A DNA stretch of 64,000 bases from Larimichthys crocea (Eukaryota; Chordata; Actinopteri; Sciaenidae), in assembly GCF_000972845.2 (NCBI RefSeq), contig NC_040022.1:13928919-13992918 (forward strand), given 5' to 3'. The translations under genes were made by a program, and so were the position numbers. Under the pieces are notes generated by a model. That model had not been told where the DNA came from. It saw only the letters and a list, made by a program, of their open reading frames with translations, and searched no databases. This document shows, in pieces, positions 1-12,200 of the stretch; within the stretch, counting starts at the first letter, position 1, and each line of letters starts with the position of its first letter.

Positions 1-1973
1 ACAAAAATGCTTTTCTTCTGAGCACTCAGCAGTGCAGTAAATAAAAATTTTGTTTAGGAATATGAAGCACTAAAGCGCATCTACTGATGTTACAAGTCCA
101 TGAGGTGGGCATGCTTTATTGCCTCAAAAAAGATCCCTCAGTCAAAGCCTGTCTTTAAGACCTTCATTATTTTAGTATTATGCTTTCATGTTTCACATTC
201 CTAAATGATTTTGTGTTTAAGAAAATGACCACACAGGAAATGTGCACAGAACAGCTGCAAGGAGAGAGTGGGAGGAATGGATGAATGACTTGTTAATCAC
301 AAGATAGCCACACCCTAAAGCTTACCGTGCTTTTACTCTAATGACCTGATTCCAACCAGCACAGCTCTGTGACACTGCTTCTGCAAAACTGTTTTGGTTC
401 ATTCTCCACACAGCGTTTCAAAAGCAGAGCGTTTCGCCCACCAGACTTTGTTTATCTTTTTTCTTTTTTTTTAAACTTTTTTCCTCAATTTATGTGTTTC
501 TACCACTCCTGTGTCTGACTCCTAGCCAACTTGATCTGCTAGGTGTTGCTTGATGCTTCAGGTCACAGCTTGTCAAAACTAAACCAGCCATGTATTCCCC
601 GTGTAGCAGGGTCTAGAGATGCTTCTGGGATGCTACTGAGGTGTCTCTCACATCAAAAGAATAACAAAAGGCACACTTTTTGTTACATTGTGAAGTAGTG
701 TGGGCTTGTGGACGAGGTAATCGTTAACATTTAGTCACGTTTGCTGACTTCCACCAGTTCTAGTAACCAGAGCAGGTATAAGGAGACATGACGCCTGTGA
801 CAGTCAACTTAAAAAAAACACCATTACTTTGAATACAATTAAATTTCTCTGGGTTTGAACACCATTGGAAACATTTAGAATAACGTAAGTAAACAACACA
901 CTCAAATATATAACATAGATCTAGTGGTTTTTCTACATTGCAATTCGGGAATGTTACATATTACAGCTCTAACTCGATGCATTTCCTTTACAAAAATCAC
1001 CTGAATTGTCCTGATTTTGTGTAATTAAAGGTTAAAATTTCTAATTTTGAAACACTTATAAATTAAATTACATGAAACTTCTGCAGACCGCCTCCATCCA
1101 TTACATTGATCTGGCCTGATGGAGGAGCTGTAATGAAAGGTCAATTAAATAAATAAATAAATGAATAAAAGGCTGCTGCACCACTTTTAATGACACTCAG
1201 AGATGATGTATTTTAACATTTACTGGTCAAAAGGGCTTGTATTGTCTGTTGGGTTTTTAGTCCATCCAAACACTCACAACAGTGAGTTAAATATTCAAAT
1301 TATAGAAACGTGTGGAAGGGAAAGGGCAGAGTTTATTCAAAACGTGAAGAAGGCATGCATGTTTGAGTAAACACAATGAACAGTGGTACCTAAGCCTGTC
1401 TCTGTAATAGATTTCTATATGTTTTTTGCTCCATGTGAGCTGGGAGTGAGCGTCGAGGGCTTGTCTTTTGACAAGTGTGTGATGTGCTCTCCCCCTCTCT
1501 CTCTCTCTCTCTCAGCTTGATGCTGAAATGGCTCGAGAAAGAGAGTGAGGTGTTGTGTGAAGCTGTGATTAGACTGAACTACAAAGGCTTTGGAGCACTG
1601 CTGCTTCTCTCACTGTGCTCTGTACCCTTCTCTTTGTTGCCTGATGACGTGAAATGAGACCAGGTGGGAGCAGAGATGGACAGGCATAAAGATACACAGA
1701 GAGGAATTGCCTTTCAAAGTGAAGCTGCAAATGCCGGGGTTTCGGTGGTGATGGGGATTAGCGGGGCTAGAGTCTATAAGACTATAATTGCACTAATTTG
1801 TAATTTTCTTCGCTCTTAAGTCAGGATTTTTGCCGTGCTGCTTTAAATGCCTTCCCATCTTCACACTCCATTTACGTGTCATTTTCTGTCATTCTTTTAT
1901 TCAGATGCTTTTGTTCTTGTCTAAAAAGCTCTGTTGATTCGAGCAGCCTCTGAAATCACACTTTGTCTTGCAG
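1..1973 (+). other. tnr: last intron of tnr (3' part)
   Basis: Non-coding sequence upstream of the terminal tnr exon. I see no further fibrinogen-like exon on the + strand. It holds a (CT)n tract at about 1493-1513 that ends in CAG and looks like a splice acceptor, but the sequence after it has no tenascin similarity. A short AAAT-rich run lies near 1147-1170. Confidence 0.7.
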
Positions 1974-2093
1974 GGTATTAACTGGTACCACTGGAAAGGC
2001 CACGAGTTCTCTATTCCTTTCGTGGAGATGAAAATGAGGCCATTCAACTTCCGTAGCATCAGCAGCAAGAGGAGGCGGTCTGTCCCTGTATAA
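1974..2093 (+). CDS. tnr: tenascin-R, last coding exon (C-terminal end of fibrinogen-like domain)
   Basis: Tenascin-R is an extracellular matrix glycoprotein of the nervous system; this exon encodes the last 39 residues of its fibrinogen-like globe and the stop codon. A pyrimidine-rich tract ending in CAG (1971-1973) precedes the exon. Translation from 1974 gives [16 protein letters not shown], then VEMKMRP, the near-invariant C-terminal signature of tenascin fibrinogen domains, then a basic tail [10 protein letters not shown] and TAA at 2091-2093. The Y-H-W and F-S-I-P-F wording fits tenascin-R better than tenascin-C or -W as I remember the families, and the position next to kiaa0040 and tnn is where tnr lies in vertebrates. 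The rest of the gene lies left of the window; no penultimate fibrinogen exon was found in 1-1970. The frame was assigned by homology because the exon starts at a codon boundary. Confidence 0.9.
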   Translation, partial: GINWYHWKGHEFSIPFVEMKMRPFNFRSISSKRRRSVPV

Positions 2094-5000
2094 ACAAAGC
2101 CCAGAGTCGAGGATAAATGGAGTTCGGATGATGTTTAGTGATGAGTTTCTGCTATCTGTGTGCCTCACTGATGGTGCTCGTCGATGCCTTTTAGTGAGGC
2201 TGCAAAGAAAAACGGGGGTTATGACAAAAAGCTACTAATATTTTATTAATACTCAGTTGTAAAATAATAAAACATTATTATTAATATACTACCAACAATC
2301 AGAAACTATTATAAACATGGATTATGAAATAGCAGAGAGGCTGAAACAACGTCCGAACTCTTTTTCTCTGTTCCAGCCCAGCTTCAGCTGTCTTTCCCTG
2401 CTGTACTTCTACCCAGACAATAGAGGACACTGTATGTAATTTATTAAATACTTTGAATGACAATGGTTCTATTTGCTGTATAAAAAAACGGAGAGGCCAA
2501 CCAAGAAGCCTCTTTTGTTTCTTTTAAGTGTGTGACCTGCCTTTCCCTGGGATGCGAGGAAATGTGCTCAGAAATGCCCTCAAGAGTGCAAGAGCTAGCG
2601 TTATTTTAACCGTTACGAAATAATAACACTTTTAACGGAAAATATACTGTATATGCCCTTAAACCCCTTAACTGTAAGATATATATATTTTTATAACTGA
2701 TATTGTGACAAAAGTCCATCTATTTAATATGATTTGATGACTTTTAATTTAATCATAAAACATGACAAACGCTGAACATAAGCTATGAAATTAACATCGA
2801 AAAGCAAAACTCGAGAATCCTCGTTCACAGAGCAGTGCACCAGCAACAGCTTCATTGCCATATATTTTATTTCTCTCTGTCTATGTTACTGTTAATTACA
2901 ATATGCTTTGTGCTAATTATTAAAGCAAATTCACCAACATTAAACTTTATTATTATTGGTAGCCACACTGAGACAGTATTTGCACTAGGAGTGGGAACAC
3001 AGCAAAGCTATTGTTTAATCGATTATTTCTTTAGTTGTTCGTGGGTATTTAAATGGTATTTCCTGGGCTTTATTTACAAGCAAATTACAAATGCTTAATA
3101 TCTGTTTCACCCCTGTTGTAGATGCTGTGATTGCTTGCAGAGATGGTGCTGATCAATGTAATATTTACCAAAGATCTGCATAATAAAGACTCGGCCTGCT
3201 GTTTGGAAAGATGCCAGTCAATTTTGTCACCAAAGTCACTGAAACAGCTTTTTCCTACATTAATAGATTCTTACTTTTCAGAGACTTTTATGCTAATCGT
3301 GTCCCCTGGCGTTATTTTATGCAATGTGAACACTAAATTCTATGCAAAAGAAAGTCAGGGTGGGCATAGTGCAGATTTCAGTTTGGCCTCCCCCCCACTG
3401 CTAGCTGAAATAAATTTAACAAAGAAAGCAGAACAGTAGGTGGAGTGGAGCCAAGGCTTTCTTCTATGCCTTTCTTTTACTTGTTTCGCTATTTAAGCTC
3501 CCCAGTGAAAAAAGCAAAAATCAGCAAACATGGCAGAGAATGTATTCTTTTATAAGGGTGGGCCTAATCTGCAGCATGCCCACCAAGCATTTTGTTCTAT
3601 TCAGTGTTCACACTGTTGCACAAGGCGTTAAGTGCCAATGTGTTTAGTTGACTGCAGTTTTCTGGAAATGGTTTAGTTCCCTGCTTCGTATGTTGGTGGG
3701 AAATTATCTCCGCAGAGTTTGAACACACAACTGGCTAACTCTGCTCTCTGGCTTCATACTATCAATAAAAACGAAATGTATTGTCCACTAAAATCCGTTC
3801 AAAGTCAACGTCGCCATCACTGCAAGCAACATTTGGTCTCATTTAAATTGAGTAATCCAGATATTTACAGCTAGAAATTTGATTCTTATGTATTTGTCAG
3901 TCATTAAAACAAACCAGCAAATCTGGCTTGTGTCATGTGACTGAGTATTTTTCATGTGTTTTGTCCTTTTTAGAAAACAATGGTGACTCCCCTCTATAAA
4001 CTACTACTAATATACTCATGTACAGTAGATATAGAACATAATGTGACTTTTGATGTGTTCCCCCTTTAGATGCTAACTAATTCAGAAACCATTCCCTCTT
4101 TAACCACCGTATTTTTTACCCATCATTGTGTTTAAGGACAGATGGAGCTTTCCGCATGTTGACTAAATTGCAACCAAGAGCCTGATCGTAAATAACAAAT
4201 GTCCTAAGATGATGTTTTCATTTGATTTGTAGTGACATTTTTTTGTTGATCTGGATAAAAAGGTGCTCTTGAAATGGTTTGCAAGCTAGAAAATGTAGAT
4301 GACTTAGATGATCAGGCTTCTAAGCTGTTATGAAAAAACAGTAAAATTACCCTCAAAGGCAAAATAAAACCAACATTACCTACAATATAATTTATAACAA
4401 ACCGTTTCAACATGCAACCTTTCCCAGGTCTGATTTATGTTTCAGTGTCAAAGTGACTGTTTCAGAGCCTGCCATGCAATCCATCTCCCATAGTGATTTA
4501 TAATACAGTAGAAAATTCTCTGTGTACTTATTTAATTAACTAATTAGATTAAGTTTGTCTCAGTGCATTTTTGTACAAGGAACAAAGGTCATGAAGCTTT
4601 GCAGAAAAGGAACAGAATGTTTTTTGTGCGTGTGTGTTGTGGGGGATTTATTTCTCTCAAACTATGAGGTGCTCTTAAATCTTTCAAGAAGAAAGCTGGT
4701 ATATATTTAAGCTTATTTTACATATTTTTCAAACCATCCTTCATCAATTTAAGCTTTTTCTGCAAATCAATGAGAAAACTGCTTGGGACAAACATTACAT
4801 CCATTAATAAACAACATGCCTGAAAATACAAAGACGAATGAACCTGCATTAGTTTCTTGATATTCTGAATAATTTGATGTCATTCCCTCTAGCATTAAGT
4901 TTGTTTTCCTCACTGTAAGAGAACTGATACTACGTACTTTTGTATCTCTGGAGGAGAGGGGGATATTAAATTGGCATTTTCTTTGTACTGTATGTTTTTC

Positions 5001-5575
5001 ATCGTGTGAAATGTCAACTCTTAAATCTACTGTGTAACATCAGGTTTGAAAAGATCATCTCCTCCATTATTTAAACTAAAACCTCAGTCTCAGTCACTGG
5101 AATACACTCGCACTGTATCACTGTTTGTTTCTCCTGAGCTTCCTACAGTACAGGAAACCTGTTAACTCTTATTTATTTTACTGCTATTTATTTTACAATT
5201 TCTCTGTAAAAAAAAAAAAAAAAAACATTTAATAATGGCAGATGGTCCTCTATGGTATTGAAAAGAAAATGCTTTATTTCATTGGTCTCTTTTACAAGTG
5301 GATTAACGGATATGACCACCATGTTTGGTGGTATTTGTCTCATAAGCCAGATACTGTAACTGCATTGATTTGAAATCTTGCCATGGAAATGTAAATGTTG
5401 ACAAAATGTGATCTTGACTGTTTGAAAGCTCATATATGCTGAAAATACGGATTTATTGTTGGATAACCTTGGATATTACTGTCAAATTTAGCTCTAGTTT
5501 GACTTAAACATGTACTATATAGTTCCTTTTTTAATACATTTTCTACATATTAATAAAACATTCAAATAGTCTGAT
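2094..5575 (+). other. tnr: probable 3' UTR of tnr
   Basis: About 3.5 kb of non-coding sequence follows the tnr stop codon. An early AATAAA lies at 2266-2271. A more convincing end is AATAAA at 5552-5557, followed by a GT-rich stretch (about 5579-5600) of the kind that promotes cleavage. Mammalian tenascin-R transcripts have long 3' UTRs, so the distal site is plausible. The extent is inference; transcript data would decide it. Confidence 0.4.
5552..5557 (+). terminator. tnr: candidate distal polyadenylation signal of tnr
   Basis: AATAAA hexamer with a GT/T-rich downstream element starting about 22 bases later. It is the best-formed poly(A) signal between the tnr stop codon and the transposon cluster at 6.1 kb. 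Confidence 0.35.
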
Positions 5576-6108
5576 TTGGTGTGTTTTGTTTCTCTTTTTG
5601 TTTACTGTGTTAATTACATGTGCTTATATGTAAAGTTCATGGTGAACTGGTAACTTCCATGCGCAACATCTTTGCATGAAGAAACCCAGAGTTTAATTTG
5701 CTCATTTCTGGAGAGGTTTTATATAACAAGTTGAACTGTGGCTGCTGTAACTACTTCCCCTTTTTACTCTAAATGAAGTACCGAGAGCCAACTGACTCCA
5801 TGTCATAAACTTTTCAAAGTGTCTTCACCCCTAATTGGAGGCCATTAAAACCCGAAGTGAGACCAGCACCACTTAAAAGTGAACAGTGAAAGGTGCCGTC
5901 GTAAGGTCTGCCAGTGTGGTTTGGCTCCAAGACCTCTAATTTATGCTCACACACAGAGACATAACAGACCTTCGTGGATATTACACACACTGGAAGACTT
6001 GCAGTACAATATACTACATTCATTGTACATAAACCAATTTAATAACCTTCTAAAGGTCTGTCAGAATTGATGCACTCTTTTTTTGCTCTGTGCTCCAATA
6101 AACATTTG

Positions 6109-7327
6109 CAGAGCTGCCAACTCACACGCTTTCGCCATGTGACACACGTTTTTGCCTGCCTTCACACGCTCTCATGCCACACATCTAATAAGCGCAAGTG
6201 GTCACTGTAACCCACCCTGAGCTCAGTGGATTACTGTTTCCTGCGTTTCCTGTCCTGAGTTGGCGCTAGTCGGAGGAGGAGAAGCAACCGCGCAGTGGAA
6301 CATCGATCGCTGAAGAAAATAAAAATATTTTCCGTTCTGAGAAGAAGGCCTCTAAGAAGGACACAGGAAAGTACAACATTGCCCACAGATCCTAGCCTGT
6401 CATTGTTATTTTCATGTTCTTATGATCTATTGATTTATGATGTTTTGCTTCAAAGGCTGATGTGTAAGCTCAGTATTTGTTTTGTTTGTGGGCTTTCAAT
6501 AGTGAAACATTTCTCTTCCGAATACATTTATTAATTAAATAATTAAATGGATTAAGTATGAGTGAAGAATTGGTTGAATACCACTGATCAATGAATACCT
6601 TGGTCAAATCTTGAACAAAAGTCTATCATTTAATAAGGCGATATTGTGGTACTTACAGTACACTCACAACAGTGGTTTTCTGGTTGATGAATATTTAGCT
6701 TTAGAAGGCCCTACAAGTTTAGAAGGCCCTACAAGTCATGATCAAATGAACATAAAATCAGAATAAAGTATATCGCATCTCCTTAATCCAAAATATCCTT
6801 CAGCTGTCTTTGCTTCACAGACTGTAACTAATATTGTCCATCTCTTGTGGGCCGCCCCAATCAATGGCTTTTGGCCCCACAAACCACTAAATCAAATCAA
6901 ATCAATTTTATTTGTATAGCCCAAAGTCACAAAGTACATTTGCCTCAGAGGGCTTTACAATCTGTACAGGGAGTGACACCCTCTGTCCTTAGACCCTCGG
7001 TTCGAGTGAGGAAAAACTTGCCCACAAAAACCCTTTTAACAGGGAAAAATGTGGAAGAAACCTCAGGAAGAGCCACAGAGGAGGGATCCCTCTCCCAGGA
7101 CGGACAGACGTGCAATGGATGTCACGTGTACAGAACAAATCAACACAAACATAATGTACAATGACTGATAAAATGACAATGAAATGTAGAGATGTAGAGA
7201 AATGTACTAGAATGTAGAGATGTAGAGACATGGGTAAAACGCAAACGTGTCTGTACGTGGTACAACATTTTGGCCATCCCTTACAGAATCTTACTCCAAG
7301 GTTGTTTTTTTAAAGTTGGCAGCTCTG
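6109..7327. mobile_element. TIR-bounded DNA transposon remnant, 1.2 kb
   Basis: Perfect 13-bp terminal inverted repeats, CAGAGCTGCCAAC at 6109-6121 and its reverse complement at 7315-7327, are flanked by a perfect 6-bp direct repeat CATTTG (6103-6108 and 7328-7333). This is the structure of a cut-and-paste DNA transposon with its target site duplication. The left end (GCCAACTCACACGC...) resembles a repeat end I have seen often in fish genomes, but I cannot name the superfamily with confidence. No intact transposase is present. A second interspersed repeat (about 6890-7170) lies inside it and part of the length is due to that insertion. Confidence 0.7.
6890..7170 (+). repeat. teleost interspersed repeat (TTTGTATAGCCCAAAGTCAC family)
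   Basis: Begins with ATCAAATCAAATCAA, then TTTATTTGTATAGCCC, CCTCAGAGGGCTTTACAATC, GAAACCTCAGGAAGAGCCAC and GGATCCCTCTCCCAGGACGG. I recognise these blocks as a high-copy repeat of percomorph fish genomes; its class is not certain to me. It is nested inside the TIR element at 6109-7327. The open frames across it on both strands are not genes. Confidence 0.65.
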
Positions 7328-7394
7328 CATTTGAACAAACCTCAGTCAACTAGCCGTCTATGTTGAAAAGACAACCGAATTTGTAGATGCAGAT

Positions 7395-7545
7395 GGTTGA
7401 AGATCAAAAAGAGCTCGCTGAGGTGGTTCAGGACCTGAATAAGATGCCTCCTGGGCCCTCCTTTGGAGGTGTTGGTAGAAGACCCCGGGGCAGACCAAAA
7501 AACTTGCCCATCTACCCGGGAACACCTCGGGCTAGCTATTGTTAT
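7395..7545 (+). mobile_element. LINE 3' end fragment (C-terminus of endonuclease/RT ORF)
   Basis: The + strand reads ELAEVVQDLNKMPPG, a few altered residues, then GRRPRGRP, close to the EVVQHL-x-RMPPGR...GRRPRGRPRTRW segment common at the C-terminus of fish non-LTR retrotransposon polyproteins. Only about 50 codons remain, with a small internal deletion. It lies between two DNA elements in the cluster at 6.1-9.3 kb. Confidence 0.55.
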
Positions 7546-7816
7546 CAAAACGCTAGCTAGCTATCTAACTAATTAACAATTAAAGTAAATTCGCTAGCTA
7601 ATATCAGATTCCATTCTAGAAACATTGGCAGTGATGTGTATATAAAAAAAGAATGCATTTAATAAAGTACAAAGACAAGATATTTAATGTTCTGACTGAT
7701 AAACTTGTTTTTTTAAATATACACTCAGGACCTGTTAACATCTGTGTTACATCACATTTTATTTTAACAACACTTGGTAAGCGTTTGGGAACTGAGGATA
7801 CTAATTGCTGATGTTT
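7546..7816. other. short spacer with GCTAGCTAGC palindrome
   Basis: AT-rich spacer between repeats. It holds overlapping GCTAGCTAGCTA palindromes near 7550-7562 and nothing coding that I can see. Confidence 0.4.
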
Positions 7817-8178
7817 TTTAAAGGAGCCGTATGTAGGTGGCATTTAGTGGTAAGGTTGATTGCACCCAACCCCTTGCCTCACTCTCGCCCCTTCCAAGCG
7901 CGTAGGAAATGGAGAAACTACGGTGGCTGTGAAACTTGCAAAAAACACAAAAGGACTTATAGTATCCCGAGCCAGTGATTGGTTTGTTCATTCTGGGCTA
8001 CTGTAGAAACATTTTATGTTAACATGGCAGACTCATGTAAGAGGACCAACTCCCTCTGTAGATAATAAGCACTTATTGTAGGGTGACAAAAGCTATACAA
8101 TAATGAAAGCACACTTATGAATATTACATTTCATTTCTGCCAATAGATCCCATAAATCATTCACACTGGACCTTTAAA
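7817..8178. repeat. MITE-like teleost repeat with terminal inverted repeats
   Basis: The left end TTTAAAGG (7817-7824) and right end CCTTTAAA (8171-8178) are inverted, and the similarity continues imperfectly inward (left GTGGCATTTAGTGG against right GGGATCTATTGG after complementing). Inner blocks GGGCTACTGTAGAAACAT, AACATGGCAGACTC, TTTCTGCCAATAGATC and CACACTGGACCTTTAA match a very common percomorph MITE that I recognise from memory. It is non-coding. No clear target duplication was identified. Confidence 0.6.
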
Positions 8179-8199
8179 GCAACCTTTGTTGTTCTTGCT

Positions 8200-8525
8200 T
8201 GACAGAGGACTTCAGTTGTTCAACAGTCTGGGGTCTTCATTGCTTTATTTTGTGCTTTATAATGTGCCACACAGTTTCAATTAGACAGGTGCAAAATGTG
8301 GCTTGGCATTGTCTTGCTGAAATAAGCAGAAATGTCCCTGAAGACAAAAGACCTTGTCTGGATGGCAGCATGTTGCATGTTCCAAATCTGTGTGTACCTT
8401 TTAGCATTAATGCTGCCATCACAGATTGCAAGTTATCCATGCCCTGCGTACCAGCACACCCCCATCACAGATGCTGGTCACAATCCGGATGATCCTTTTC
8501 CTCTTTAGCCCAGAGACACACACGA
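8200..8525 (-). pseudogene. degraded Tc1-like transposase fragment
   Basis: On the - strand, joined frames read AKEEKDHPDC, then MDNLQ...MLPSRQ, RQCQATFC, and IETVWHIIKHKIKQ followed by R-P-Q-T-V-E-Q-L-K after a stop. This follows the catalytic C-terminal half of Tc1-family transposases, where the conserved text is close to DNAKPH...DLSPIENVWRIMKRKIRQRRP. The stretch between the second and third catalytic acidic residues is deleted and stops interrupt the frame, so the element is dead. The similar-length + strand frame is its antisense. Confidence 0.65.
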
Positions 8526-8713
8526 TGACACATTTTCATTTATCCTATTTATACAGCAAGCTTCTTTTGTCACACTCGGCCCGGCAGCCAATCAAATCAA
8601 GCAAGAGGCAGGCTATATTTCTTCCACTTCCTTCCTGTTTTGATGCCATCTTTTTCAGTATGTTGTAAATGTGCATTCTTCATCCTGTAGCACAGCAACA
8701 GCACATCATGTAT

Positions 8714-9272
8714 CAGGGGTCGGCAAATATGTTTGGACCCGGGCCAATTTTTTTTCAGACAATTCCATCGCGGGCCATGACCATGCTTTCCTATTTTTTC
8801 TATTATATTAAAAATAAACGTTATTTAACTTTAAAAATGCATTTAATTTCATTTAAAACATTAATTTGCTTCCATGTGCTGTTATTACGCCCACTGCTGC
8901 ATCTCCTGGCGTCTGTCATGAAACAGGCAACCTACCATTACTAATGTATACATTACCTGCATTCACAGGACACTTTTTTTTTCCACAGGTTACAGCGCAC
9001 GCACGCACGCACGCACGTGCCAATTAGTGTTCCAACCTGTGCGTCACGTAAAGAGGCTGCGAGGATGTTCTGGCTGCTGTCACGTTACTTATCAGCTACT
9101 TTTCAATAAATGTTGTGAAATCTGTGGAATTGTTGTATTTTTGACAGAAAACATGAGGTTTAAAAGATATATTTAAAAATATAGATATATATTTAAAAAT
9201 AAATCAACGTCATCTAGATATAATTGATGGCGGGCCAGTTTTGGCCCGCGGGCCGCTGATTGCCAGCCCCTG
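8714..9272. mobile_element. non-autonomous hAT element (559 bp)
   Basis: Ends are CAGGGGTCGGCAA (from 8714) and, complemented from 9272, CAGGGGCTGGCAA, matching at 11 of 13 positions. CAGGGGTCGGCAA is a classic hAT/Charlie-type terminus. Flanks TCATGTAT (8706-8713) and TCATATAT (9273-9280) are an 8-bp target duplication with one mismatch, the size expected for hAT. The interior is AT-rich with no transposase and contains an (ACGC)n run near 8998-9017. GC-rich GGGCC motifs near both ends extend the inverted similarity. Confidence 0.8.
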
Positions 9273-9280
9273 TCATATAT

Positions 9281-12200
9281 TATCATCCAGTTGACACACA
9301 GCCCCGCCCCACAGCAGACAATTGTTCCTACACATACACTATTTGCTGTTTTTTAAGCCGCACGTGTTTCTGTCTAATCACCCTTTAACATGTTATATCT
9401 AATTTGTTCCATCCTCACAGAAACCAAACAGCACGTGCTTTTACAGGAGTTACGGGCCAAAGTATTTCTTGAGTCTTCTTTTCACTGTGAGGTTGCCTGG
9501 CAACCAGTGGAGACTACAGGAAGGTACTGCACCTGGCTCCAAGGTAAAACATGCTAATTAAGGAGCTTTAGCTGCTGGTAGGTGGATTTTTTTCCTCTTG
9601 AACAGTCCCCATGTCCTGTAGGTAGTACGACATAGTAATTAGTAAATCTAGTATAAATATACTAACTTCTGATGATATAAAAATAGAATTGAAGGCTACG
9701 CAATACCAACAACCAGCTTACCTATCTTTACTCATGCAGACAATATATGCACAACTACACACACACACATGCATTGTAGCAGCTACCGATTTTATCGTAA
9801 CAACAGATACTCAGTGCAAACCCACAGTTCAGCAGTTTTCAGATTCATTGTTTAATTACTGCACGTTCTAATTATTCATTAATTATCCATTCAAATGTCT
9901 GGTCAGCAGAAACAAGTTAGTAAATAATGAGCCTGCGTGAAGTTTGTGAATATATTAAAGTCAGACACAAATAAATGAGCAAGACAGGATTAACAGTGTA
10001 GTAAAGGTCAGAGGGATAAGAGCATGTTCAAAACAAAACACTTCACATGAACTGCTGCGTCATGAGGACAATGCTCACAGTTTTGACGAGGTTCTCTGTC
10101 AGTCATGTGGTCGCTCTTTGACTCTATTTATACTTGAAATTGTTGATGAAGCATTTTTTTCGAGCGAAACTACTGACGCTAGCTTTAGTCGCCTCTCTTA
10201 CAGTAACTTGCCGTTCCTGTTTTAACTGAATCACTAAGGTTTTTTTTTTTTCTTTTCCTACAATTTTTTATCAAACTTTTAAAAGTTTTGCTCGCCGCAA
10301 GTGCGAAGTGTCCTTTAAGCAATGACTGAGCTCCATAGGGAGCATTGGTTTTAATCTGAAACTGGTCAAAGTGATAAGACACAACTGAAAAGACACAACA
10401 TGATTATAAAGTATGAATAATTACACAGACTATAAACCCTGCTGTGCTGACACGGCCAAAGTCTGCTGGGTCTGTGTTTTTATTTCATACATAAACGATC
10501 CTTCTAACTTTTGCCTGTGGATAAAAAGTGTAATATTTTATGAAAATATTAAGATTATGTTCTTGCATCCACCAGACGGGGTAAATTCAAGTTCTCCTTC
10601 ATCCGTCTCACTTGATGAGTCTGAACTCAAAGGCTTTTCATGTTGATCCATAAATCTTCCTTTGTGACCCAGGGAAGCTGAGCATTTTCTGTTCAAACCT
10701 TTCAATGGTGGCTGAGCATGCAACTTGCTTTAGTGATCTTGCGTTTTACAGCTGCCAGTAGTTACATCTTAGACAGCCGGAAGAATGTAATTTCAAAACA
10801 AAACCACCGACCACACAGTCAGCTGAACCTGCCTCAGAAAACATGACTTAAAACTTTCCAGGCCAAGTTTTCTCATCACATCTCGAAACAAATAAAGAAG
10901 AAGTGGATCTGACCTGAAAAACCACACGTTAGAAAAAAGAATAAAGAAGAAGAATGTGAATGTGAAATCTTGCACATTGTTCCTCATCCTTACATTATGT
11001 AAGTATGAATACACTGTGGCAGATTATAATATTTGTAAATGGACTATTGGACACATTAGTAATTAGTAATACAAACTAACAACTATTTCAAACTACATTA
11101 TATTATCCTTTGTTTCTATAAAAGATGATTATTAAAAAAAAAAGTAGCTTGTACTTATTAAGCTCAGCTTACAGTGGCTGAAGTATAACATCAAGAACTT
11201 AGAGTTGCAACAACATGACCTAAATTAGCAGCAATGTAGTATGCTGTATTATAGAATTGTTTGAACGAAAACATGTAAAGGATTTTAAATTAATTACAAC
11301 CACTAACTAGAACAGTATCCGTGACTGGCACGGTATTGTTTGTTAGGTGAAGAGCAGGACTCTGGGGAGCTTCGGTCAAGCTCTGCTAGGCTGAGGCTAT
11401 AGTATACTATAATAGGATGTCCATCCCATCAGTGTCCCAAACATAAGATGATGTGTTGACTCCAGAAAGTCAGCTCTGTAGCTCTGCTAAATCCCAGTGT
11501 CTCCTCACAGTGCTTCGTAGATTTTTTTGGTGGATTTGATTTGAATCCACGAGGGCTTACGGTGGTTTCTCTGCAAAAGTGCTTGAGGGCTCTGATGTGA
11601 ACTTTTAGGCAGAATTTTAGTGAGTCTCCAAAGCTGCAAAAATTATACATGGATTATTCCTTAATTTCAACATTTTAGCCACAAAACATTACTCATTTTT
11701 TTTGTTAAGGCCAGGGTGCATCCAAAACTATAAACCCCATGAAAAAAATGTAATTATTGATGTTTCCCCTTTTCTTATAGAGTCATTAAAAGATAGAGAA
11801 TGTTGCACAAATGTCTGTGCAGCTAAACACAGCCGAACAGCAGAAATGCTAAATATTGCATGGCCAAGGGAACAAGAGGCATCAGTATCTCTTTATCCTC
11901 CTCTGCCTCTCCCCTGTCTCTTTTCCTCTGTCTACCCTTTCTCCACCTCTCCTCACCCAATCCATTCAGTAAAGCCTCCACCATCCCTCTGCAGGATTGA
12001 GCACAGATCTGGTGACAGGGTGAAGCTGATGAAAAGCGGCGTTGTGAGCCATCCCCAGTCTCCCATACACTCATAGAGTTTCTTTACATCTCACTGAACC
12101 CAGAAAGTTAACAGGCCCTGGCAGGCATCTGAATAAAAGGGAGGTGCAACCCAGATCTCCCAGTTAGAATCTCTCTGTGATAGCGTTGTAAACACTGGGG

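Noticed and set aside
1475..1657. Frame across a (CT)n tract followed by an acceptor-like CAG in the tnr intron
   Set aside because: The translation is Ser/Leu low complexity and the following sequence has no fibrinogen-domain similarity, so it is not a tnr exon.
6295..6534. 79-codon frame inside the TIR element as a possible transposase
   Set aside because: No transposase motif or catalytic triad seen, starts at GTG, and the element is interrupted by a nested repeat.
11702..12076. 124-codon open frame on the + strand
   Set aside because: Begins with TTG rather than ATG, no recognisable domain, Pro/Ser-rich low-complexity composition, no neighbouring exons; consistent with chance.
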